This document shows, piece after piece, positions 1-7,019 of a stretch of DNA of 9,513 bases. A model generated the notes under the pieces. That model searched no databases. It was not told the origin of the DNA and was given only the letters and a program-made list of their open reading frames with translations. This DNA is from Tissierellia bacterium (GTDB lineage: Bacteria > Bacillota_A > Clostridia > Tissierellales > Peptoniphilaceae): positions 1-9,513 of the forward strand of contig JAAZCH010000133.1 of assembly GCA_012513395.1 (NCBI GenBank). Reading direction: 5' to 3'. Positions within the stretch are counted from its first letter, which is position 1; the number at the start of each line of letters is the position of its first letter. Position numbers and translations under genes: made by a program.

Positions 1-84
1 GATGATGATGACGATTGGGACGACGACGATGATGATTGGGATGATGACGACGATGACGATGACGATGATGATGATGATGATTAA
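1..84 (+). CDS. 3' end of a gene with a poly-aspartate C-terminal tail (partial)
   Basis: Reading from base 1 in frame 1 gives 27 codons and then TAA at 82-84. The encoded residues are 25 aspartates and two tryptophans, arranged as five Asp, Trp, six Asp, Trp, fourteen Asp. GAT and GAC are mixed, so this is a protein-level acidic tail and not only a perfect trinucleotide repeat. A terminator follows at 138-170, which supports a real gene end. The folded part of the protein lies outside the window, so I cannot identify it. Strongly acidic tails occur in the RNA polymerase delta subunit of Bacillota and in various surface or metal-binding proteins, but nothing here selects among these. It is probably unrelated to the downstream operon, because a terminator and a new promoter separate them. 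Confidence 0.75.
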   Translation, partial: DDDDDWDDDDDDWDDDDDDDDDDDDDD

Positions 85-109
85 ATTATAGTTAAAAAGT
101 TTTTAAGTG

Positions 110-126
110 GAAGCTAACATAGCTTC
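110..126 (+). other. Small perfect stem-loop in the 3' untranslated region
   Basis: GAAGCTA at 110-116 is the exact reverse complement of TAGCTTC at 120-126, with a three-base loop ACA. No T-run follows, so it is not a terminator by itself. It lies 26 bases after the stop of the upstream gene and 12 bases before the intrinsic terminator stem, and probably forms part of the same 3' end structure. Confidence 0.45.
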
Positions 127-137
127 GACAAACATTT

Positions 138-170
138 TAGGAGGAATAAAACCCTCCTATTTTTATATTT
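138..170 (+). terminator. Intrinsic terminator of the upstream poly-Asp gene
   Basis: TAGGAGG at 138-144 pairs perfectly with CCTCCTA at 153-159 across an eight-base loop. The stem is followed by TTTTTATATTT. A seven-base-pair GC-containing stem plus a T-rich tract is the classical rho-independent form. It sits between the TAA at 82-84 and the promoter at 231-259, and so isolates the nucleoside operon from the upstream gene. Confidence 0.75.
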
Positions 171-230
171 TAAAATAATTTAAATATTAATTACCTTTCA
201 ACAAAAGTATTGTGTATTTATTCTCATTTA

Positions 231-259
231 TTGGAAAATTTAATAGGATAGGTTATAAT
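231..259 (+). promoter_or_regulatory. Predicted sigma-A promoter of the yjjI-to-udp operon
   Basis: TTGGAA at 231-236 (-35) and a perfect TATAAT at 254-259 (-10) are separated by an optimal 17 bases. Transcription would start near 266, giving a leader of about 38 nt before the ATG at 304. It is the only convincing promoter I see in the 85-303 gap and would serve the whole run of genes. I found no clear catabolite-repression (cre-like) site or large operator dyad overlapping it, so the regulator is unknown. Confidence 0.7.
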
Positions 260-290
260 GATGAAAGGAAATATTAAATCTATATTAAGT

Positions 291-296
291 GAGGAG
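291..296 (+). promoter_or_regulatory. Ribosome binding site that fixes the yjjI start at 304
   Basis: GAGGAG at 291-296 lies seven bases before ATG 304. The longer in-frame candidate start, GTG at 289, would overlap this site and has no Shine-Dalgarno sequence of its own upstream. Confidence 0.8.
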
Positions 297-303
297 TGAA
301 TTC

Positions 304-1812
304 ATGTTTGATAAAAAAGGTGCTTATGACGCATTGACGTCACAGAAGCTAACTCATGAACAGAAGCTAATGACCCTAGCAAAATATTCGGAAAATGCTA
401 TGGACGTGTTAGATATTTCAGATAGAATGCAATTTTATTTTGATAATGGCTCAATTAATGATTTGTTTGAAGGGGGAGCTCCTTATAGGCCGAGATATAT
501 TATGCCTGACTATGACAAATTCATTAAAAATGGAAGCAAGTTTTTACAAATTGAACCACCAAAGGATTTTGACGAATTATTATTCAGCTTAATGACTCTC
601 TATCGTCACGTTCCATCTATAACAAATTTCCCTGTCTACCTTGGGAATTTAGACTATATGATTGATCCTTTTATTGAAGGTGTATCTGATGAAGAAGTAG
701 TTAAAAAACTAATTTTATTTTTTAATTATTTGGACAGAACTATTACGGATTCATTTTGTCATGCAAATTTAGGTCCTATGGAAACTAGAGCAGGAAATTT
801 AATTTTAGAAGCAGAATCACAACTTCAAAATGCAGTTCCAAACTTTACCATAAAATATGATCCAGAAATTACATCGGATGAATTTATGAAAAAAGCAATT
901 GACACTTCTCTAAAATGTTCAAATCCAGCAATTTGTAATCACAACGCAAACTTACTACCTTACGGGGAAGAATATGGAATTTCCAGTTGCTATAACATTT
1001 TACCTGTAAGAGGTGGAGCTTATACTCTGACTAGAATAACCCTTACAAAGTTAGCGGAAATAGCTGATAGTGTGGATCATTTTATGAATGATTTGCTGCC
1101 AGAAATCATTGGCTTAATTGGAGATTATATGAGCCAAAGAATTAATTTCCTAGTTGAGAAATCTGGATTTTTTGAAAGCAATTTTTTAGTAAAAGAGGGC
1201 TTGATTGAAAGAGATAGATTTTTAGGAATGTTTGGCGTAACAGGTCTTGCAGAAGCTGTTAATACTTTATTAAAAGACCAAGGATTAGTTTATGGTCATG
1301 ACAAAGAAGCTGATGAATTAGCTACTAGAATTTTGGACGAAGTGGAAAGAATGGTTAATGCACTAGATGCTCCTTATTCTGAAGTTGCTGGTGGAAAATT
1401 CTTACTTCACGCCCAAGTTGGACTAGATAGTGACCTAGGTGTAACTTCGGGTGTTAGGATCCCAGTAGGAGACGAGCCAGAAAGCTTTATCAACCACTTA
1501 CGCCATTCAGCTAGATATCACAAATACTTCCCGGCAGGTGTAGGAGATATTTTTCCAATAGCTTCCCATGTAGACCAAAACAAGGACGCTCTTTTAGATG
1601 TAGTAAAGGGAGCCTTTGGAGTAGGAGTCCATTATATGAGTTTTTATGCAGCAGATACGGATTTAGTTAGAATAACAGGGTATTTGGTGAAGAGAAGTGA
1701 AATGGAAAAATTTAAAAACGACGAAGTAGTTTTACAAAACACTACTCATTTAGGAGCGCCTAATTATGATGTAAATCACCTTGAAGAAAGAAAGGTTAGA
1801 ATGACAGACTAA
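304..1812 (+). CDS. yjjI: YjjI-family glycyl radical enzyme (substrate unknown)
   Basis: This 502-residue cytosolic protein resembles the YjjI family (formerly DUF3029), whose E. coli member is of similar length. The C-terminal glycyl radical motif is visible as LVRITGYLV, with the radical Gly at residue 459 (codon 1678-1680), matching the R-V/I-x-G-Y pattern of pyruvate formate-lyase relatives. A plausible thiyl-radical cysteine is Cys229 in SSCYNILP (codon 988-990), near the middle of the chain. Cys205 and Cys211 lie just upstream in CSNPAIC. The usual pyruvate formate-lyase Cys-Cys and NrdD active-site signatures are not seen. The start is ATG 304 because of its ribosome binding site; the upstream in-frame GTG 289 is less likely. 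The activase gene follows after six bases, as expected for a glycyl radical pair. It is first in the nucleoside operon, so its substrate is probably nucleoside-derived; that is inference. Confidence 0.88.
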   Translation: MFDKKGAYDALTSQKLTHEQKLMTLAKYSENAMDVLDISDRMQFYFDNGSINDLFEGGAPYRPRYIMPDYDKFIKNGSKFLQIEPPKDFDELLFSLMTLYRHVPSITNFPVYLGNLDYMIDPFIEGVSDEEVVKKLILFFNYLDRTITDSFCHANLGPMETRAGNLILEAESQLQNAVPNFTIKYDPEITSDEFMKKAIDTSLKCSNPAICNHNANLLPYGEEYGISSCYNILPVRGGAYTLTRITLTKLAEIADSVDHFMNDLLPEIIGLIGDYMSQRINFLVEKSGFFESNFLVKEGLIERDRFLGMFGVTGLAEAVNTLLKDQGLVYGHDKEADELATRILDEVERMVNALDAPYSEVAGGKFLLHAQVGLDSDLGVTSGVRIPVGDEPESFINHLRHSARYHKYFPAGVGDIFPIASHVDQNKDALLDVVKGAFGVGVHYMSFYAADTDLVRITGYLVKRSEMEKFKNDEVVLQNTTHLGAPNYDVNHLEERKVRMTD

Positions 1813-1818
1813 TAAACT

Positions 1819-2673
1819 ATGGAAGTTATTAATTCAGAAAAAATATTTATAAATAAAATAATACCCATATCCACAGTAGATGGACCAGGATCTAGGACGG
1901 CAATATTTGTCCAAGGTTGTAATTTGAAATGCGCATATTGTCATAATCCTGAGACCATAAATCTGTGTATACACTGTGGTATATGTGTACCTGGATGTCC
2001 AGTGGGCGCTCTTAGTATTGTAGATAAGAAAGTCCACTGGGACGAGGGTATTTGTATAGATTGTAATAATTGTATAGATGTATGTCCCCATTTATCCTCT
2101 TCTAAAGTAAAGTTGTATTCACCAGAGAGCCTTGTGGAAGAAATAGAACCTAATTTTCCATTTATTAGAGGAATAACCTTATCAGGAGGAGAGTGCACAC
2201 TATATCCCAAATTTATTTCAAAATTATTTTCTTTAGTCAAAAAGAAGGGTAAGTATACTCTACTAGATGCTAATGGAAAGATTGATTTTTCTAAGTATCC
2301 TGAAATGTTAGAAAATGCCGATGGAGTTATGCTAGATATTAAAGCATGGGATGAAGAAGTTTTTAAAAATTTGACTGAGAGAGAAAGGGATATTCCTATC
2401 TGCGAGAATATCCGATATCTTTTGGAAAGAGGAAAACTTTTTGAGATTAGACTGGTTTGTGAAAAGGACTGGGTAGATGTGGAAAATGCTTTGACTTCAC
2501 TAAAGGACTGTATTCCTAATGAATATAAAGATATATCCTTGAAGCTTATCGCTTACAGAAATCACAGTGCAAAATTACGCATGAAAGATACCCCTACTAC
2601 GACCATGGAAGAAATGGATAGATATAAAGAGTTCGCAGAAAATTTAGGATATAAAAATATAGTTATCAAATAG
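1819..2673 (+). CDS. yjjW: YjjW-family glycyl radical enzyme activase (radical SAM)
   Basis: This 284-residue protein is predicted to use a [4Fe-4S] cluster and S-adenosylmethionine to put the radical on Gly459 of the adjacent YjjI. The radical SAM motif CNLKCAYC supplies Cys34, Cys38 and Cys41. Two bacterial ferredoxin-type motifs follow: CIHCGICVPGCP (Cys50, 53, 56, 60) and CIDCNNCIDVCP (Cys79, 82, 85, 89), which should hold two further [4Fe-4S] clusters. This ferredoxin insertion is typical of many glycyl radical activases and absent from the pyruvate formate-lyase activase itself. The SAM-binding GGE motif is in LSGGECT (about residues 121-127). ATG 1819 lies only six bases after the yjjI stop and has no good ribosome binding site close by, so translation is probably coupled to yjjI. 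The next gene, cdd, begins 14 bases after its stop. Confidence 0.9.
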   Translation: MEVINSEKIFINKIIPISTVDGPGSRTAIFVQGCNLKCAYCHNPETINLCIHCGICVPGCPVGALSIVDKKVHWDEGICIDCNNCIDVCPHLSSSKVKLYSPESLVEEIEPNFPFIRGITLSGGECTLYPKFISKLFSLVKKKGKYTLLDANGKIDFSKYPEMLENADGVMLDIKAWDEEVFKNLTERERDIPICENIRYLLERGKLFEIRLVCEKDWVDVENALTSLKDCIPNEYKDISLKLIAYRNHSAKLRMKDTPTTTMEEMDRYKEFAENLGYKNIVIK

Positions 2674-2676
2674 ATT

Positions 2677-2681
2677 GGAGG
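2677..2681 (+). promoter_or_regulatory. Ribosome binding site supporting the TTG start of cdd
   Basis: GGAGG at 2677-2681 lies six bases before TTG 2688. There is no ATG or GTG nearby in frame, so the TTG start is well supported. Confidence 0.75.
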
Positions 2682-2687
2682 CAAAAC

Positions 2688-3128
2688 TTGTTAACAACAG
2701 AAAAAGAAAAAGAGTTAGTAAATCTAGCCATTGAGGCTAGCAAGAAAAGCTATTCACCTTATTCTAATTTTAGAGTAGGTGCGGCGATTCTTTGTGAAGA
2801 TGGAGAAATTTTTACAGGAACTAATATTGAAAATGCTTCCTATGGCGCAGGTATTTGCGCAGAGAGAACTGCAGCAGTAAAAGCTGTTTCCACAGGAAAC
2901 AAAAAGTTTAAAGCTGTAGCGATTTTTGGTTCACCCAAAGACGCAACAAAAGAGGAATTACAATACGCCTTCCCATGTGGGATTTGCAGACAATTTCTAA
3001 ATGAATTTGCCGATGAAGATATGATTGTGTTAGTAGGAAAAACTGACGAAGACTATCAAAAATTTGCATTCACAGAATTGTTGCCAGAATCCTTTGGTCC
3101 AAAAGATCTACATATGGAAGAGCGATAG
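2688..3128 (+). CDS. cdd: Cytidine deaminase, short zinc-dependent tetrameric type
   Basis: The enzyme hydrolyses cytidine and deoxycytidine to uridine and deoxyuridine plus ammonia in the cytosol. The 146-residue length fits the small homotetrameric class, not the larger dimeric E. coli type. The zinc and catalytic motif CAERTA (Cys57, Glu59) and the second zinc motif PCGICRQ (Cys97, Cys100) are intact; having three Cys ligands rather than His plus two Cys is the signature of the tetrameric class. The substrate-binding stretch NIENASYG is at about 46-53. Translation starts at TTG. It sits between yjjW and the importer gene cluster, and its product uridine is the substrate of Udp encoded at the end of the same operon. 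Confidence 0.95.
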   Translation: MLTTEKEKELVNLAIEASKKSYSPYSNFRVGAAILCEDGEIFTGTNIENASYGAGICAERTAAVKAVSTGNKKFKAVAIFGSPKDATKEELQYAFPCGICRQFLNEFADEDMIVLVGKTDEDYQKFAFTELLPESFGPKDLHMEER

Positions 3129-3145
3129 TAATTATAAATCAAATT

Positions 3146-3150
3146 GGAGG
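3146..3150 (+). promoter_or_regulatory. Ribosome binding site fixing the BMP lipoprotein start at 3156
   Basis: GGAGG at 3146-3150 is five bases upstream of ATG 3156. A longer in-frame TTG at 3144 overlaps this site and would put MEEC before the basic MKKF signal-peptide start, so it is rejected. Confidence 0.8.
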
Positions 3151-3155
3151 AATGT

Positions 3156-4265
3156 ATGAAAAAATTTAGTAAGATTTTAGCATTGATGTTAGTTATGGCT
3201 ATGCTATCCATGTTGGTAGTAGGATGCGGTGGCGGAACTAAACCCGCTGAAACAGCAGAAAAGCCAGCAGAAGGCGAAGAAGTACCAGCTACTGTACCAA
3301 TTGCTATCACTGACGATTTCGGTGAAGTAGAAGGAAAAGTAGCTATGATTACAGACGTTGGTGGAATTAATGACGAGTCCTTTAACCAAAGTTCTTGGAA
3401 CGGATTGGAAGCTTTAGAAAAAAGAGGAGCGACTATCACGTTTATCGAATCACAAAAAGAAGCTGATTATGCACCGAATCTAGATACCAAAATTTCAGAA
3501 GGAAATGATCTTATCTGGGGTGTAGGATTTATGATGAAAGGTGCAGTTGAAGAATCTTCACTTGATTATCCTGAACAAAAATTTGCATTAATTGATGACT
3601 TTTGGGATGACGGAGCTCTTCCAAACGTTACTGGAGTTACGTTTGCAGCTGAAGAATCTTCATTCTTAGTAGGATATATCGCATCTTATATGACAGAAAC
3701 TGATAGAGTTGGTTTAGTTTTAGGTATGGAATCACCAACTATGAACGGATTTACTAATGGTTATTTCGCTGGAGTTCATTATGGAGCGAAAGAACAAGGA
3801 AAAGAAATAAAAACTGATTATGTAGTTATTGAATCTTTTGGAGATTCAGCTTTAGGAAAAGCTACTGCTAATAAAATGTTCTCAGATGGTTGTGACATAG
3901 TATTCCACGCAGCAGGTGGTGCTGGAATCGGAGTTATTGAAGCAGCTATGGAAATGGACAAATGGGCAATAGGTGTAGACCTTGACCAAAACTATTTGGC
4001 ACCTGATAACGTATTAACATCAGCTCTTAAAAATGTAAATGTAGCAACAGAAAGTGTTTCTGCAGCTATATTAAGAGGAGAAGACTTAGGTGGAAAGACA
4101 GTACACTTTGGTCTAGTAGAAGGTGGAGTAGGAATCGCTCCTTCATCTGACAAACACGTTCCTGCAGACATTTTAGAAAAAACTGCTGAAGTTGAGAAAA
4201 AAATTATAGCTGGAGAAATATCAGTTCCTAAAACAGCTGAAGGATTAGAAAGTTTTAAGAAGTAA
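3156..4265 (+). CDS. BMP-family nucleoside-binding lipoprotein of an ABC importer
   Basis: This 369-residue protein is the extracellular substrate-binding component of the importer encoded by the next three genes. MKKFSKILAL plus a hydrophobic core ends in the lipobox VVGC, so Cys24 should be lipidated and anchored to the membrane. An Ala/Glu/Pro-rich linker to about residue 50 follows. The mature domain shows typical BMP/PnrA features: GGINDESFNQ at 69-78, the GVGFMM region near 122-127, HAAGGAGIG at 251-259, GVDLDQ at 273-278 and EGGVG at 322-326. Family members such as T. pallidum PnrA, L. lactis BmpA and B. subtilis NupN bind nucleosides, though a few relatives bind other ligands such as riboflavin. 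The flanking cdd and udp genes favour nucleosides, probably including cytidine and uridine. The base-selecting residues cannot be judged here. A stem-loop follows the stop codon. Confidence 0.93.
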   Translation: MKKFSKILALMLVMAMLSMLVVGCGGGTKPAETAEKPAEGEEVPATVPIAITDDFGEVEGKVAMITDVGGINDESFNQSSWNGLEALEKRGATITFIESQKEADYAPNLDTKISEGNDLIWGVGFMMKGAVEESSLDYPEQKFALIDDFWDDGALPNVTGVTFAAEESSFLVGYIASYMTETDRVGLVLGMESPTMNGFTNGYFAGVHYGAKEQGKEIKTDYVVIESFGDSALGKATANKMFSDGCDIVFHAAGGAGIGVIEAAMEMDKWAIGVDLDQNYLAPDNVLTSALKNVNVATESVSAAILRGEDLGGKTVHFGLVEGGVGIAPSSDKHVPADILEKTAEVEKKIIAGEISVPKTAEGLESFKK

Positions 4266-4275
4266 TTTGAAGTAT

Positions 4276-4312
4276 GGAGATCACAGACTGCCCTAGGTGA
4301 TCTGTGATCTCC
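4276..4312 (+). other. 12-bp perfect stem-loop between lipoprotein and ATPase genes
   Basis: GGAGATCACAGA at 4276-4287 is the exact reverse complement of TCTGTGATCTCC at 4301-4312. The loop is 13 bases and contains CCTAGG. It starts 10 bases after the lipoprotein stop. The following sequence, GATTAATTTAATG, is not a proper U-tract, so full termination is unlikely. A stem at this position in importer operons commonly protects the 3' end of the binding-protein message or causes partial termination, giving more binding protein than membrane subunits. That role is inference. Confidence 0.7.
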
Positions 4313-4342
4313 GATTAATTTAATGACAATGAAGGAGGATTT

Positions 4343-5884
4343 ATGACAAATTCTTCAAATGAATATGCAGTAGAAATGTTGGGAATAACTAAAATTTTCC
4401 CCAGAGTAACTGCTTTGGATAACGTTAACCTTAAAATCAAAAAAGGTTCCGTTCATGCACTTTTGGGAGAAAATGGAGCGGGCAAATCTACATTGATGAA
4501 AATTTTGTACGGTTTGTACGATCAAGATGGTGGAGACATTAAAATAAATGGGGAACTTACAAGTATTAAAAATCCTAAGGATGCATTAAACCAAGGTATC
4601 GGAATGGTGCATCAGCATTTTATGTTAGTGGAAAACTTTACTATTGGGGAAAATATTGTATTAGGAAATGAAATTACAAAAGGAACCCAAAGACTGGACT
4701 TTAAAAGCACTGATAAAATAATAAGTGATTTAGGAAAACAATTCGGACTGGAAGTTAATCCTAAGGATTACATACAAGACGTGCCAGTTGCAACTCAACA
4801 AAGAGTTGAGATATTAAAGTCTTTGTACAGAGGCGTAGATATTTTAATACTAGATGAACCTACGGCAGTTTTAACCCCCCAAGAAATTGACGACTTTTTC
4901 GTCACGCTAAGACATCTTGTAGACGATGGAAAAACTATAATTATCATCACACATAAATTAAAAGAAATAAAAGCAATTGCAGAATATTGTACAGTTTTAC
5001 GTCAGGGCAAAGAGATTGGAACTGTAAAAGTTGCAGATGTTACTGAAAACCAATTGGCGAGCATGATGGTGGGATATGACATTAATTTGAATGTGGATAA
5101 GGCTCCTGCAAAGCTAGAAGAAGAAGTAATTAAAGTAAATGACTTGACTATAAAAGATTCAAGAGGAGTTTACGTAGTTAAGGACTTCTCATTTAATGTT
5201 CGAAAAGGTGAGATTGTTGCCATTGCTGGGGTCAGTGGAAATGGTCAATCCGAATTAATAGAAGCCATCACAGGACTTGTTAAAGCCGAAAAAGGTGAAG
5301 TACTAATTAATGGAAAAGATATAACCAATGAACCACCACTTACTGTACGCGAAAGTGGCGTAGCTACCATTCACGAAGACAGACATAAAAGAGGATTAGT
5401 TTTAGATTTTACTGTAGCAGAGAATTTTATTTTGAATTCTTACGATGACGATAAGTTTTCAAATAAGGGCGTTTTGCAATGGCCTAAGATATTTAAATAC
5501 TCTGATGAGAAAATAGAAGAGTTTGATATTAGACCAAAAAATTCTACAAAGATTAAGGCAAGAAATCTATCTGGAGGAAATCAGCAAAAAGTTATAATAG
5601 CCAGAGAAATAGATCAAAACCCAGAATTATTAATAGCTTGTCAACCTACAAGAGGATTAGACGTAGGAGCTATACGTTCTGTCTACGAAGCTCTACTAGT
5701 GGAACGTGAAAAGGGAAAAGCTATTTTATTAGTTTCTCTGGAATTAGAAGAAGTCTTTGCTTTAGCTGATAGAATTATTGTAATGTATGCAGGACAAAAT
5801 GTAGCAGAATTGGATCCAAAGGAAACAGATGACAAAGAAATTGGATTATTAATGGCAGGAGGTACTTTAGATGAAGCTAAATAA
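4343..5884 (+). CDS. Nucleoside ABC importer ATP-binding protein with two ATPase domains
   Basis: This 513-residue cytoplasmic protein has two fused ABC domains, as in the NupO/NupA and RbsA/MglA group. Domain 1 has Walker A GENGAGKST (42-50), Q-loop Gln91, Walker B ILILDEPTA (about 167-175), H-loop His204 and a degenerate signature VATQQRVEI in place of LSGGQ. Domain 2 has a degenerate Walker A, GVSGNGQSE (296-304, no Lys), the family block HEDRHKRGLV (344-353), an intact signature LSGGNQQ (409-415) and ACQPTRGLD, where the catalytic Glu position is Gln. The H-loop His of domain 2 is replaced by Ser465 in LLVSLELEE. This asymmetry is normal for the family and leaves one composite site competent: domain 1 Walker motifs facing the domain 2 signature. 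A strong AGGAGG at 4333-4338 precedes the start. Its last 14 bases overlap the first permease gene. Confidence 0.94.
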   Translation: MTNSSNEYAVEMLGITKIFPRVTALDNVNLKIKKGSVHALLGENGAGKSTLMKILYGLYDQDGGDIKINGELTSIKNPKDALNQGIGMVHQHFMLVENFTIGENIVLGNEITKGTQRLDFKSTDKIISDLGKQFGLEVNPKDYIQDVPVATQQRVEILKSLYRGVDILILDEPTAVLTPQEIDDFFVTLRHLVDDGKTIIIITHKLKEIKAIAEYCTVLRQGKEIGTVKVADVTENQLASMMVGYDINLNVDKAPAKLEEEVIKVNDLTIKDSRGVYVVKDFSFNVRKGEIVAIAGVSGNGQSELIEAITGLVKAEKGEVLINGKDITNEPPLTVRESGVATIHEDRHKRGLVLDFTVAENFILNSYDDDKFSNKGVLQWPKIFKYSDEKIEEFDIRPKNSTKIKARNLSGGNQQKVIIAREIDQNPELLIACQPTRGLDVGAIRSVYEALLVEREKGKAILLVSLELEEVFALADRIIVMYAGQNVAELDPKETDDKEIGLLMAGGTLDEAK

Positions 5885-7019
5885 TTTATTGAGAAAACCT
5901 ATTGTTGCCATAATACTTGCAATTTTTTTGGGAGTTTTGGTTGGAGGATTTGTATTTGTTGTTGCAGGTTATAATCCTGTTCAAGCTTACGGGATTATGT
6001 TATCTGAAATCATCACAAAACCTAAGAATTTATCCCAAGTAGTTGTAAACGCTGTGCCATTAATATTTACGGGATTAGCATTTTCTTTTACATCCCAAGC
6101 GGGTCTATTTAATATAGGTATTGAAGGACAATTCGTCTTAGGTGCATTAACAGGAGCTTTAGCTGGATACTATTTACCACTTCCTCCAGTCGTTCATCCA
6201 ATAGTAATATTAGCTTTGGCTTTTATAATAGGTGGATTGTGGGGAGCTTTGGCAGGAGTGCTAAAGAGTAAGTTTGGAATACACGAAGTAATTTCTACCA
6301 TTATGCTAAATTGGATTGCCCATTATTTTAATAATTTCATTGTAAATATACCGAGTATAAAAGTAGAAGGAACTGTTCACTCACCTAAAATTTTAGATAG
6401 TGCTAAGATTACATTTTTTAGTACAGAATGGAAAAGAAGTGAAGCTGGTAGGGAATTTATTTTAAATAATCCTATTTTGGGAGATATTGTGCGTACCGAC
6501 TTGGGATTTGGAATAATTTTAGCTATTATTTTTGCAATTATTTTATGGTTCGTTTTAAATCATACACAAAAAGGATATGAAGTTAGAGCTGTTGGAAAAA
6601 ATAAAAACGCAGCTGAGTTCTCTGGAATTTCTGTAGATAAAAACACAATATTTACTATGTTTATTGCAGGAGGAGTTGCAGCTTTGGGCGGTGCTATATT
6701 AGTCATGACTAGTACAGGATCTGTAAGCGTTATTAGTGCCCAAGAAGGCTATGGATGGGATGGTATGAGTGTTGCTCTAATTGGAAATACTAGCCCCCTT
6801 GGTGTTCTACCTGCAGGAATATTGTTTGCTGGAATGAGATTAGGTGGAGGATTGGTCCAATCTCAATTAGGAGCGCCGACGGAAATAATTAACATTATTA
6901 TAGGAGTAATAGTTTTGGCAATTGCTGTTTCTACATTGCTACCTAGAATAGCAGATACACTTCACAAGAAAAATCTTGAAAAAAGAACCAAAGAAAAAGG
7001 AGGGATACAAGATGAATAA
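5871..7019 (+). CDS. Nucleoside ABC importer permease, larger subunit
   Basis: This 382-residue integral membrane protein of the BPD_transp_2 family is the likely counterpart of B. subtilis NupP. Hydrophobic stretches are seen at about 10-32, 60-72, 86-101, 109-130, 138-151, 212-229, 260-279, 296-323 and 336-355, so eight to ten membrane segments are likely. The family motif LFNIGIEGQF is at 79-88. The cytoplasmic coupling loop GYEVRAVGKNKNAAEFSGI is at 235-253, and the conserved GYGWDGMSVALIGNTSPLG block at 293-311. A charged tail follows residue 360. A polar segment near 160-205 between membrane segments fits the larger of the two permeases in these systems. The gene starts inside the ATPase gene (14-base overlap, AGGAGGT at 5857-5863), which indicates coupled translation. 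It overlaps the next permease by eight bases. Confidence 0.92.
   Translation: MKLNNLLRKPIVAIILAIFLGVLVGGFVFVVAGYNPVQAYGIMLSEIITKPKNLSQVVVNAVPLIFTGLAFSFTSQAGLFNIGIEGQFVLGALTGALAGYYLPLPPVVHPIVILALAFIIGGLWGALAGVLKSKFGIHEVISTIMLNWIAHYFNNFIVNIPSIKVEGTVHSPKILDSAKITFFSTEWKRSEAGREFILNNPILGDIVRTDLGFGIILAIIFAIILWFVLNHTQKGYEVRAVGKNKNAAEFSGISVDKNTIFTMFIAGGVAALGGAILVMTSTGSVSVISAQEGYGWDGMSVALIGNTSPLGVLPAGILFAGMRLGGGLVQSQLGAPTEIINIIIGVIVLAIAVSTLLPRIADTLHKKNLEKRTKEKGGIQDE
6998..7003 (+). promoter_or_regulatory. Ribosome binding site fixing the second permease start at 7012
   Basis: AGGAGG at 6998-7003 is eight bases before ATG 7012. A longer in-frame TTG at 6976 would add twelve mostly charged residues before MNNMILL and lacks a ribosome binding site. 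Confidence 0.8.

Noticed and set aside
139..144. AGGAGG as a ribosome binding site for a small gene
   Set aside because: No start codon lies at a suitable distance downstream, and the sequence is one arm of the intrinsic terminator stem.
289..303. GTG 289 as the yjjI start
   Set aside because: It overlaps the GAGGAG site that serves ATG 304 and has no ribosome binding site of its own.
304..1812. Pyruvate formate-lyase or anaerobic ribonucleotide reductase (NrdD)
   Set aside because: The length of about 500 residues, the lack of their active-site cysteine motifs and the absence of an NrdD C-terminal zinc site fit YjjI better.
1834..2240. Overlapping minus-strand open frames opposite yjjW
   Set aside because: They are low-complexity or Tyr/Thr-rich translations opposite a gene with clear catalytic motifs and have no ribosome binding sites.
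4343..5884. Broken second ATPase domain as a sign of gene decay
   Set aside because: Loss of the Walker A Lys, the catalytic Glu and the H-loop His in domain 2, with an altered domain 1 signature, is the normal asymmetric pattern of this importer family.
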